Source: Clostridia bacterium (GTDB taxonomy: Bacteria; Bacillota; Clostridia; Lachnospirales; Lachnospiraceae). Taken from it: DNA of 64,000 bases. The position numbers and the translations under genes are program-made. Every line of letters begins with the position of its first letter. The first letter of the stretch is position 1. The stretch covers positions 331,185 through 395,184 of the forward strand of contig CAJTEN010000002.1 in the NCBI GenBank assembly GCA_910575245.1. The letters are read 5' to 3'. The notes under the pieces are model-generated. The model did not search any database. It had not been told where the DNA came from and saw nothing but the letters and a program-made list of their open reading frames with translations. Below are positions 8,154-15,919 of this stretch, piece after piece.

Positions 8154-8462
8154 ATGACAAGAAGAAAAAACGAGTATGAAGTTATCTATGGAGGCAGCAG
8201 TAAAAGATTCTCAGATCCAACAGAAAGATATGAAGACATCTATGATGAGGATGGAGATGCCGTTATTTGTGATTTATGCGGCGGAGAGATGAAATGGAAA
8301 GATAATGAATGTGTGTGCCCTGAGTGTGGGCAGCGGATGGATCGAGAAACATTTTTCAATTATATCGGAGCGGAGCCTCCTGGTCCGGAATGTACCGGAT
8401 GTGAAAATATTTATCCGGGATGCGTAATCTGTCCTTATGGTTACGTCGAGGATAAAGAATAA
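8154..8462 (+). CDS. Zinc-ribbon protein
   Basis: 102 residues with CDLCGGEMKWKDNECVCPEC, i.e. two CxxC pairs that form a zinc ribbon, and four more Cys near the C-terminus (CTGCENIYPGCVICPYG) that could bind a second metal. The N-terminus is charged. Ribosome site GAAAGGAG. Zinc ribbons of this size often bind nucleic acid or protein; the partner is unknown. Confidence 0.6.
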   Translation: MTRRKNEYEVIYGGSSKRFSDPTERYEDIYDEDGDAVICDLCGGEMKWKDNECVCPECGQRMDRETFFNYIGAEPPGPECTGCENIYPGCVICPYGYVEDKE

Positions 8463-8476
8463 CATACTACGGATTT

Positions 8477-8500
8477 GAGTCGCATACAGCGGCTCTTTTC
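8477..8500 (+). terminator. Rho-independent terminator
   Basis: Seven-base stem GAGTCGC/GCGGCTC with a five-base loop, followed by TTTTCTTTT, starting 14 bases after the zinc-ribbon gene. Confidence 0.75.
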
Positions 8501-8623
8501 TTTTGCTATTTTTTTTGCCCGCGAAAAAAACATACCCTTTTATGAAGAGAGAAGAATAAAAGCGCCATTTTAGCTTTTACTTTCTCTTTTTTATTTTCAG
8601 AAAAAATGAGAGGAGGTTTCCCT

Positions 8624-8926
8624 ATGGCCGGGACAAAGTTGGAACGAGACTTCCAGGCAAATCTTATAAAGGAATTGAAAGAGCTGTTTGTAGGTTGCAT
8701 CGTGACCAAACTGGATGCCAGCCACATTCAGGGAATACCAGACCTCTTGATTCTGTATAAAGATAAATGGGCCACCTTGGAATGTAAGAAATCTGCGAGG
8801 GCTAAAAAACAGCCGAACCAAGAGTATTACGTTGGACTGATGAACAAGATGTCTTTTTCAAGATTCATCTGTCCCGAGAACAAGGAGGAAGTATTGCATG
8901 AACTTCAACAAGCATTCAAACCTTGA
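8624..8926 (+). CDS. VRR-NUC family nuclease
   Basis: 100 residues. The core GIPDLLILYKDKWATLECKK is a PD-(D/E)XK nuclease site (Asp, then E-x-K) in the VRR-NUC arrangement found in many phages beside replication genes. A Q residue follows downstream (QPNQEYY). Start is the ATG after GAGAGGAGG; an in-frame ATG at 8606 lies before that site. It overlaps the next nuclease gene by 29 bases. It probably acts on branched or replicating DNA. Confidence 0.85.
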   Translation: MAGTKLERDFQANLIKELKELFVGCIVTKLDASHIQGIPDLLILYKDKWATLECKKSARAKKQPNQEYYVGLMNKMSFSRFICPENKEEVLHELQQAFKP

Positions 8927-9455
8927 AGGGCAGCACGCCTTTCTTGGCGCAAGCAAGTACCACTGGATTAATTACAGTGAAGATAAAGTTGCGGAATCTT
9001 ACAGCAGATTTTTAGCGACGCAGAAAGGAACACAGCTCCATGAATTTGCGGCGCAGTGTATCCGGCTTGGCCAAAAGTTACCAAAATCGAAAAAGACACT
9101 GAACGCATATGTTAATGATGCTATCGGTTTCAAAATGACACCTGAACAAATTCTGTTTTACTCAGACAACTGTTTTGGTACAGCGGATGCGATTGCTTTC
9201 CGTGGTGATTTGCTGAGAATACATGATTTAAAAACGGGGGCTATTCCGGCCCACATGGAGCAGCTAGAAGTATACGCTGCTCTTTTTTGTTTGGAATACA
9301 AAGTCAAACCGGCAGATATTCGTATGGAGCTCCGTCTGTATCAGTCGGATGATATTTTGGTCGGTAATCCGACAGTTGAGGATATCGCACCAATCATGGA
9401 TAAAATCATCACGTTTGACAGAATCATTAACAAAATTAAAGAACAGGAGGAGTAA
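8898..9455 (+). CDS. RecB/Cas4-like PD-(D/E)XK exonuclease
   Basis: 185 residues. Motifs in order: GTQLHEFAA (the His seen in RecB-type nucleases), GTADAIAF (metal-binding Asp), LRIHDLKTG (Asp then Lys of the D/E-x-K pair), and QLEVYAALF (the family's Gln/Tyr motif). No four-cysteine iron-sulphur cluster is visible, so it is not a canonical Cas4. GGAGG lies 8 bases before the ATG. It is 2 bases from the large polymerase-like gene, and the two nucleases likely serve phage recombination. Confidence 0.85.
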   Translation: MNFNKHSNLEGQHAFLGASKYHWINYSEDKVAESYSRFLATQKGTQLHEFAAQCIRLGQKLPKSKKTLNAYVNDAIGFKMTPEQILFYSDNCFGTADAIAFRGDLLRIHDLKTGAIPAHMEQLEVYAALFCLEYKVKPADIRMELRLYQSDDILVGNPTVEDIAPIMDKIITFDRIINKIKEQEE

Positions 9456-9457
9456 GC

Positions 9458-12139
9458 ATGAATCCCGTTGCGGAAGAAATTTTAATGCATTATGGAATGC
9501 CAAGACGTTCCGGCCGCTATCCTTGGGGTTCCGGCGATAATCCTTACCAGCACAGTGGCGATTTTCTCAGCCGTATTGATGAGTTGAAAAGTCAAGGGCT
9601 TCGTGAGACAGAAATTGCGGAACAACTTGGTCTGACAACTACTCAGTTGCGCACTCAGATGAGCCTTGCAAAAGATGAACGGCGCTCTCTCCAGGTTGCA
9701 ACTGCTAAAGGACTTAGAGAAAAGGGATACAGTCTTAACGAAATTGCCGAAAAGATGGGATTTGCTAATGATTCTTCGGTACGCTCTCTTCTCAATGAAA
9801 ATTCCGAAGCCCGCATGAACCAGGCTAAAACGACTGCCGATTTTCTGAAAAAGATGATTGACGAAAAAGGAATGATCGACGTTGGCACTGGAGTTGAGCG
9901 TGAACTTGGGATTTCCAGAGAAAAGCTGAACCAGGCGCTTTATATTTTGGAGATGGAGGGATATCCGGTTTATGGCGGTGGTGTTCCGCAAGTGACAAAT
10001 CCAGGCAAACAGACGAACATCAAGGTCATATGCCCTCCTGGGACAGAGCATAGAGAAATTTATGATTTCGATAATGTTCATTCAGTAAAGGACTATGACC
10101 AGATTCTCAGCGAAGACGGGCAGAAAATAAGACCCGCGTTTCAATATCCGGAAAGTATGGATTCCAGTCGCCTGAAAATTAACTATGCGGAAGACGGTGG
10201 TATCCAGAAAGATGGCGTAATCGAGATTCGGAGAGGCGTGGATGATTTGTCGCTTGGCGATTCCCATTATGCCCAGGTTCGCATTATGGTTGATGGAACG
10301 CATTATCTGAAAGGAATGGCAGTATATTCTGATGACCTCCCGGATGGCGTGGATGTGTTATTCAATACAAACAAGAAAACTGGAACACCGATGACCGATG
10401 TTCTTAAGAAAATCAAAGATGATCCTGACAATCCATTTGGCTCTTTGATTAAGGAACATGGAGGACAGAGCTATTATATTGACAAAGATGGGAATGAAAA
10501 ACTTTCCCTTATCAACAAGCGTGCTGAAGAAGGAGATTGGGGAGAATGGAGCGACCATCTTCCGTCCCAGTTCTTGTCGAAGCAAAGCATGACCCTTATC
10601 AATAAGCAGCTTGGACTTGCCACTGCTGATAAAGTTGCAGAGTATGACGAAATTTGTGCGCTTACCAACCCTACTGTCAAGAAGACATTGCTTAAATCAT
10701 TTGCTGATGATTGCGATTCGGCGGCAGTGCATCTTCAGGCAGCAGCATTACCAAGACAGAAGTACCAGGTCATATTACCTTTGACCACAATCAAAGATAC
10801 AGAAGTCTATGCTCCAAATTATAAGAATGGAGAGCAGGTCGCTTTGATTCGGTATCCGCATGGTGGTACTTTTGAAATTCCGGTTCTTACCGTGAACAAT
10901 AAGCAACCAGAAGGTAAGAAGGTACTTGGTAATACACCAAAAGATGCAATCGGTATTAACAGTAAAGTTGCGGAACGTTTGTCGGGTGCCGATTTCGATG
11001 GCGACACTGTTATGGTAATTCCGACAGGCGGAAAAATTAAGATTACGTCTACCCATCCGCTCAAAGGATTGGAAGGATTCGATCCTAAAGAGAAGTATGG
11101 TCCTGACAGCACTACGCAGCCCTATAAGCGGATGAAAAATACTCAAACCGAGATGGGAAAAGTGTCAAATCTGATTACTGATATGACATTAAAGGGCGCT
11201 ACAGAAGATGAACTTGCTCGTGCAGTCCGGCATAGCATGGTTGTTATTGACGCCGAGAAGCATAATCTCGACTATAAGAGAAGTGAGCAGGATAACGGAA
11301 TCGCATCTCTGAAAAAGAAGTATCAGGGAAGAGTCGAAGACGGAAAGTATAAAGAAGGCGCCGCCACTTTGATTTCGCGTGCTAAATCTGAGGTATCTGT
11401 GCCTAAGCGTAAAGGAAGCCCCACTATCAATGAGGACGGCTCCTTGAGCTACAAGACTGCTGACGATCTTACCTATGTTGACAAGAAAACCGGAAAGACC
11501 AAGACCCGCACACAGGCCAGCACACAGATGGCTGAAGCCAAGGACGCCCGTACCCTTTCCTCAGGCACCCCTCAGGAAGAAGCCTATGCCTCCTATGCTA
11601 ATAAGATGAAGTCCCTGGCTAACCAGGCTCGTAAGGAGATGGTGAGTACCGGTAAGATCCCCTACTCTGCTTCCGCCAAGGCGGCCTACCAGAACGAAGT
11701 AGACTCCCTTAATGCTAAGCTCAATGTGGCCCTTAAGAACGCCCCTCGCGAAAGACAGGCTCAGGTAATTGCAAATGCTACAGTAACGGCAAAGAAGCAG
11801 GCAAATCCCGACATGACCAATGCTGAGATCAAGAAAGCAAATCAACAGGCTCTCACAGCAGCACGAAAACAGGTGGGAGCAGAGCGCAAGCCAGTTGTCA
11901 TAACAGATAGAGAATGGGAAGCTATACAAGCCGGAGCTATTAGCGAAAGCAAGCTGACACAGATTCTCAATAATGCCGACATCGACAGCCTCAGACAGCG
12001 AGCGACACCCCGTGCTACTACAACATTGAGTACCGCTAAGCAGAACAAGATTGCCTCTATGAGCGCTTCTGGTTATAGCACATCTGAGATTGCTGAAGCA
12101 CTTGGCATTTCTACATCAACCGTGTCTAAATACTTGTAA
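9458..12139 (+). CDS. Large phage protein with RNA-polymerase DFDGD motif
   Basis: 893 residues. The centre reads GADFDGDTVMVIP (D512, D514, D516), the metal-binding DxDGD loop of the double-psi beta-barrel RNA polymerases (NADFDGDQMAVH in bacterial beta-prime). About 50 residues upstream is RYPHGGTFEIPVLTV, placed like the RAPTLHR region of beta-prime. Helix-turn-helix segments flank this core: two near the N-terminus (ETEIAEQLGLTTTQLRTQ; LNEIAEKMGFANDSSVRSLL) and one at the very end (TSEIAEALGISTSTVSKYL). This resembles single-chain phage polymerases of the YonO type, but the second barrel is not identified by eye. It precedes the head genes. It could transcribe late genes; alternatively it is a DNA-binding virion protein. 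Confidence 0.65.
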   Translation: MNPVAEEILMHYGMPRRSGRYPWGSGDNPYQHSGDFLSRIDELKSQGLRETEIAEQLGLTTTQLRTQMSLAKDERRSLQVATAKGLREKGYSLNEIAEKMGFANDSSVRSLLNENSEARMNQAKTTADFLKKMIDEKGMIDVGTGVERELGISREKLNQALYILEMEGYPVYGGGVPQVTNPGKQTNIKVICPPGTEHREIYDFDNVHSVKDYDQILSEDGQKIRPAFQYPESMDSSRLKINYAEDGGIQKDGVIEIRRGVDDLSLGDSHYAQVRIMVDGTHYLKGMAVYSDDLPDGVDVLFNTNKKTGTPMTDVLKKIKDDPDNPFGSLIKEHGGQSYYIDKDGNEKLSLINKRAEEGDWGEWSDHLPSQFLSKQSMTLINKQLGLATADKVAEYDEICALTNPTVKKTLLKSFADDCDSAAVHLQAAALPRQKYQVILPLTTIKDTEVYAPNYKNGEQVALIRYPHGGTFEIPVLTVNNKQPEGKKVLGNTPKDAIGINSKVAERLSGADFDGDTVMVIPTGGKIKITSTHPLKGLEGFDPKEKYGPDSTTQPYKRMKNTQTEMGKVSNLITDMTLKGATEDELARAVRHSMVVIDAEKHNLDYKRSEQDNGIASLKKKYQGRVEDGKYKEGAATLISRAKSEVSVPKRKGSPTINEDGSLSYKTADDLTYVDKKTGKTKTRTQASTQMAEAKDARTLSSGTPQEEAYASYANKMKSLANQARKEMVSTGKIPYSASAKAAYQNEVDSLNAKLNVALKNAPRERQAQVIANATVTAKKQANPDMTNAEIKKANQQALTAARKQVGAERKPVVITDREWEAIQAGAISESKLTQILNNADIDSLRQRATPRATTTLSTAKQNKIASMSASGYSTSEIAEALGISTSTVSKYL

Positions 12140-12158
12140 TGAAAGGAGTGAATTGTTC

Positions 12159-12443
12159 ATGCAACAGCAATGCATGTTGACAACGATTGACAATCCGTTT
12201 GATCCATTTGAACAGTTTCATTCCTGGTTTCTGTTCGATGTGGAAAAAGGTTACAATACTTGCGCTTATCTTGGAAGAATTGCGCGAACTTCTGAACAGA
12301 TGTCGGATGAAGAGAATGACATCGAAGTGGAACGTGCAATCGATGAAATCATTAAATACGATTTCCTGAACATCTATAAAAAGGTGAAGAAACAAGGTAA
12401 TAGCAGGAAAAGTAATCAGGATTCAAGCAATAAAGCAAGCTAA
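12159..12443 (+). CDS. Small acidic phage protein before the packaging block
   Basis: 94 residues; DNPFDPFEQFHSWFLFDVEK followed by an acidic helical part and a Lys-rich end. I associate this FDPFxxWFxFDxxxGY pattern with small proteins that lie just before terminase genes in clostridial phages. GAAAGGAG precedes the ATG. Role unknown. Confidence 0.6.
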   Translation: MQQQCMLTTIDNPFDPFEQFHSWFLFDVEKGYNTCAYLGRIARTSEQMSDEENDIEVERAIDEIIKYDFLNIYKKVKKQGNSRKSNQDSSNKAS

Positions 12444-12586
12444 CAACAATTCGTATACTGTCAGAGCCTCCGCTGACAGGGCTGCCATAAGGTATAGGGG
12501 GGGGGTCGCCAAAATAGCACCCCCTCCCTTATCGCGGCGGTCTTTGAAAATTCTCTGGGGGATATTTTTGTAGAAACTTTTTATAT
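12444..12586 (+). other. Gene-free stretch with G9 run and hairpins
   Basis: Holds a 7-bp hairpin (CTGTCAG/CTGACAG, 12458-12479), a run of nine G (12497-12505) that can pair with CCCCC shortly after, and GC-rich sequence. Its place just before the packaging genes is where many phages carry their DNA packaging start site (cos or pac), so this is a candidate, but no cutting site can be read from the sequence. Confidence 0.3.
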
Positions 12587-12705
12587 TTTCATGGTACTAA
12601 AAAGAACTCGCAGGGTTCGTATGACGCCACAGGATCGCTTTCCTGTTTTCTCCTTTCAGATTCAGGCGTGAAACAGCTTTGCGAGTTCTTTTTAGTGTCA
12701 TGAAA
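12587..12705 (+). ncRNA. 119-nt foldback element upstream of head genes
   Basis: The ends pair almost perfectly: 12587-12612 with 12680-12705 (26 bp, two G-U; the inner 17 bp has no mismatch). Inside are a 5-bp stem (12624-12628 with 12665-12669) and a 6-bp hairpin (ACAGGA/TCCTGT, 12629-12646). Because the outer arms read AAAAAG...CTTTTT they could also act as a terminator in both directions. It could be an RNA, a regulatory foldback, or part of the packaging site. No protein is encoded in it. Confidence 0.55.
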
Positions 12706-12782
12706 CTGGTCTATTAGTATATTGATTCCCAACAGAACTATGTTAAAACCAAATGATATTTGAACGAGAGGAGGCGATAACT

Positions 12783-13124
12783 GTGGGAAAAACCAAAGTC
12801 GTTAGTTCATCAGGGACTGCCCGCAGGATGCGTCCGGCTCTGACACCTGAGGCAAGAGAAAACCAGATGATTTCTTTGGCGATGGATGTTGCGGAAGAAC
12901 GGTTAAGAAATGGAACGGCATCTTCTCAGGAAATAGTTCACTTTTTAAAGCTTGGCTCATCCAGAGAGAAGTATGAGCAGGAAAAGATCGCTTTGGAGAA
13001 CGAGCTTGTAAAGGCCAAAACAGAGGCAGTTGCTTCAGCAAAGGACATAAAGGAGATGTACGATCAGGCGATGGCCTCTTTCCGTAGATATAGTGGGCAG
13101 GAGGATGATGACGATGAGTATTAG
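12783..13124 (+). CDS. Putative small terminase subunit-like protein
   Basis: 113 residues, GTG start with GAGGAGG 8 bases upstream. The sequence GTARRMRPALTPEARENQMISLAMDVAEERL followed by a long coiled-coil helix is what I associate with proteins at the small-terminase position of clostridial siphoviruses. It would help recognise phage DNA for packaging. Identification rests on position and overall pattern, not on a clear helix-turn-helix. It overlaps the HNH gene by 11 bases. Confidence 0.5.
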   Translation: MGKTKVVSSSGTARRMRPALTPEARENQMISLAMDVAEERLRNGTASSQEIVHFLKLGSSREKYEQEKIALENELVKAKTEAVASAKDIKEMYDQAMASFRRYSGQEDDDDEY

Positions 13125-13530
13125 AACATATTCCGAACTTTCCATGCTGAGAACATTCGAGGAGAGGTTTCGATACCTGCAGCTTAATGGTTCTGTAGGC
13201 AAGGAAACATTTGGTTTTGACAGGTTTATTAATCAGGAGTTTTATAGATCCCAGGAATGGAAGTCTGTTCGGGATTTTGTGATTCTGCGGGATGGGGGAT
13301 GTGACTTGGGTATTGACGGATATGACATCTGCGGAAAAATATTTATCCATCATATGAATCCGATTCTTCCTAAGGATATTGAAACCTGTAGTGATTTCCT
13401 GCTTAATCCTGAGTACCTGATTACAACAACACTTAATACCCATAATGCTATCCATTATGGTGATGAGGAGCTGCTGGTCAGGCTTCCGCCGGAGCGAACA
13501 AGAAATGACACATGTCCCTGGAAACATTAA
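13114..13530 (+). CDS. HNH-like endonuclease of the packaging module
   Basis: 138 residues. WKSVRDFVILRDGGCDLG is the usual start of an HNH domain (RD.G), then FIHHMNPI (HH), NPEYLITTT and THNAIHYG (final N/H). The zinc Cys pairs of many HNH proteins are not complete (only CDLG and YDICG). HNH proteins beside terminases are needed for cos cleavage in several phages, and that is the likely role here. Confidence 0.75.
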   Translation: MSIRTYSELSMLRTFEERFRYLQLNGSVGKETFGFDRFINQEFYRSQEWKSVRDFVILRDGGCDLGIDGYDICGKIFIHHMNPILPKDIETCSDFLLNPEYLITTTLNTHNAIHYGDEELLVRLPPERTRNDTCPWKH

Positions 13531-13547
13531 AGAAAGAGGAAGGATTT

Positions 13548-13913
13548 ATGGAAAGCATACTTACATCAATCAAGAAAATGCTCGGGATCATCGAAGAGTA
13601 TGAACAATTCGATACTGATTTGATTATGCATATAAACTCCGTATTCATGATTCTGAACCAGATTGGTGTAGGACCATCACGGGGTTTTTCAATCAAAGGG
13701 GAGGATGAGGTGTGGACTGACTTTATCCCAGATGATTCGCGATTGGAATTGGTAAAATCCTATATGCATCTGAAAGTGAAACTGATTTTCGACCCGCCAT
13801 TAGGTTCTGCAGTTATTGAAGCTATGAACCGAATGATTAGCGAATTTGAATGGCGGCTCAGCGTTGCGGTTGATCCCGGAGATTCTAAAGGAGAGGAGGA
13901 AAATTCAAAATGA
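13548..13913 (+). CDS. Putative head-tail connector
   Basis: 121 residues, mostly helical. SIKKMLGIIEEYEQFDTDLIMHINSVFMIL and a later IFDPPLGSAVIEAMNRMISEFEWRL resemble the gp6-like connector/adaptor proteins of siphoviruses. The order here (connector before portal and terminase) is unusual but recurrent in clostridial phages. ATG at 13548 follows GAGGAAGG. Its stop overlaps the next ATG. Confidence 0.6.
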   Translation: MESILTSIKKMLGIIEEYEQFDTDLIMHINSVFMILNQIGVGPSRGFSIKGEDEVWTDFIPDDSRLELVKSYMHLKVKLIFDPPLGSAVIEAMNRMISEFEWRLSVAVDPGDSKGEEENSK

Positions 13914-14965
13914 GCTTGCAACATAGCGCAAAGGGTTCCACATGGAAAGACCATAAATACATTAAGCGAGTGAACGGAACCTATTTTTACCCTAAAGGTT
14001 ATAAGGGAGGTCATCAGTCGGAAAACACAAGTGGCAAAGAACTTGAAGACTGGGAAAAAACAATGTACGAAGACATTGAAGCGACCCTGAAAAAGAATCC
14101 GGGGCTGTTCGACCCATCCCAGATAACGGATGATAACTGGCAGGATTTTGGGGTGACTCTTGCCGAATTTGCAGGAGTTGATACTGACAAATTATCCAAA
14201 GAAGAAATCGAGCGTATGCGCCAGAAAGTAGCAGACCATTATGCCCAGAAAGAGCCGGAAAGCAAGCTGGATAAGGAAGACGTTGAGGCATTGGCTAATG
14301 AAGTTATCCGTGGAAACTTTGGTAACGGCACAGTCCGGAAAGATTTGCTTGGTGAAGATTATTCCGAAGTCCAGAAAAAAGTAAACGAAATCCTTAAAAA
14401 GAATAAGCCCCTTACATCAGCAAAGACGGGAACCAAAGCAGCAGATGTGAAGCATTCGGAGCTGTACCATCATGGTGTTTTGGGTCAGCGTTGGGGAGTG
14501 CGGCGTTATCAGAACAGCGATGGTACTTTGACGTCCGCAGGAAGAAGACGGCTTCAGGGGAGTGGAATATCTTCTGATGAGAACGGTCGCGTAAGTGGCG
14601 ACAATAGTGGCCGCGCAAGAGGAGCTGTCCATCAAACGGTTGCAAATGATTATAAGAATGCCGGAGCTGGACTGCAGTCTGCAAGCAATGCGGCAAAGGC
14701 TGCTTCGAGCATAAGCAGCCGTGGAGCCAACCGTAAACAGGCAAAGGCGATGGACAAAATGGATTTGTCGAAAATGACGGATAAAGAGCTTCAGGCGGCA
14801 ATTAACCGTCTCAATCTGGAACGAAACTACAAGTCTTTATCAACCGAGCATATCAAATCCGGTAGAGATTATGTGTCCAGTTTTCTGTCCACGACTGGCG
14901 ATGTTCTCGCAATCGGTGCTTCGGCGGCAAGTATCATGATGATGATTCATCAGCTTAAGAGCTAG
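13910..14965 (+). CDS. Phage structural protein with GQRWG motif
   Basis: 351 residues. About residue 185 reads LYHHGVLGQRWGVRRYQNSDG, a motif (HxGxxGQxWGxRxxQ) repeated in the next gene and common in head-region proteins of gut siphoviruses. The last 30 residues are hydrophobic. It may be a minor capsid or internal head protein; biochemical role unknown. The ribosome region is GGAGGAAAATTCAAAATG, shared with four other head genes. Confidence 0.65.
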   Translation: MSLQHSAKGSTWKDHKYIKRVNGTYFYPKGYKGGHQSENTSGKELEDWEKTMYEDIEATLKKNPGLFDPSQITDDNWQDFGVTLAEFAGVDTDKLSKEEIERMRQKVADHYAQKEPESKLDKEDVEALANEVIRGNFGNGTVRKDLLGEDYSEVQKKVNEILKKNKPLTSAKTGTKAADVKHSELYHHGVLGQRWGVRRYQNSDGTLTSAGRRRLQGSGISSDENGRVSGDNSGRARGAVHQTVANDYKNAGAGLQSASNAAKAASSISSRGANRKQAKAMDKMDLSKMTDKELQAAINRLNLERNYKSLSTEHIKSGRDYVSSFLSTTGDVLAIGASAASIMMMIHQLKS

Positions 14966-14993
14966 ATGATGCCGTGGGAAGGAGAAATTCAAA

Positions 14994-15901
14994 ATGGACA
15001 GCAGGAACGACTTACGGCACCACGGTATTCTCGGGCAGAGATGGGGGAACCGGAATGGCCCTCCTTACCCACTTGGTGGCGGTGATTATTCCCAAGCGGA
15101 AAGGAAAGCTATTTATAAGAAAAGAAAACAGCCAAACAGCATCTACAACAAGAAACATTTCGACGAGGTACTGAGGGCAGACAAAACGACACTCAGCACA
15201 TTATCGTATGACCGTGACCGGACAAAAGACACCGATATGTTTTACGCCACCCATAATGTACTGGACAAGCATCAGTATAATGCCCTGTTCAACCGAAAGG
15301 TACCACAGACAATATACGACGAAAACGGAAACAGCCTCGGAACAGGGACATTTCTGAAGTATCGGATTAACAATTCCCTTAAGCATAACATAAAAGTCGC
15401 AAGCGAAGATTCCGGAGCGGAAGTTTTCAGGAGTTTGTATAAGAAAGATCGGGATTTCTACAATTTCGTTACGGATGATGAGCGGATGATGAGCGGATGC
15501 AGAGCTATTTCGTAAGCGATAAGTACAAGTTCAAAGGATACCGAGAAGCAAGAGATGTCTTGAAACGGATGAGGAATGATGATTATGTTCCGACCGCTGA
15601 TGAGCTGCAGAAAGTATATAGAATGTTCAATTATGTTATCCCATATGATGGCCAGGGAGACGCACGCAAAGGCAAAGATGCCTATACACAGAGGACAAAG
15701 TTCTTCAACGCTTGTAAACAGGCGGGGTATGGGGCGGTTCTTGATACGAATGATGCAATATACGGAGGATTCAAAGCAAAATCTCCGGTAATCGTATTTG
15801 ACATGGAGTCCGTCGTTCCGAAAGATGTTTACCGCACGAAAACAAGCGAGCAAAGATTTTCGCAGATGGTTCTGGTCGGAAGAAAAGCGTTGGGATTATA
15901 A
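14994..15901 (+). pseudogene. Frameshifted phage structural gene (GQRWG family)
   Basis: Reads LRHHGILGQRWGNRNGPPYPL at the start, then runs to TDDERMMSGCRAIS and stops at 15515. The continuation (MQSYFVSDKYKFKGYREARD...) is open in the -1 frame to 15901. The break coincides with a perfect 11-bp tandem duplication (15474-15484, 15485-15495). Removing one copy gives a single 298-residue frame with TDDERMQSYFVSDKYKF across the join. So this is one gene split by slippage, unless the second part is reinitiated or a frameshift restores it. Confidence 0.75.
15474..15495 (+). repeat. 11-bp tandem duplication causing frameshift
   Basis: GATGATGAGCG occurs twice back to back with no mismatch. Its length is not a multiple of three, so it shifts the frame of the gene it sits in. 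Confidence 0.85.
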
Positions 15902-15919
15902 AAGAAGGGAGAATAGAGC

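Noticed and set aside
8898..9455. Cas4 of a CRISPR system
   Set aside because: The four Cys for the iron-sulphur cluster are not visible and no CRISPR array or cas gene is in the window; a phage recombination nuclease fits better.
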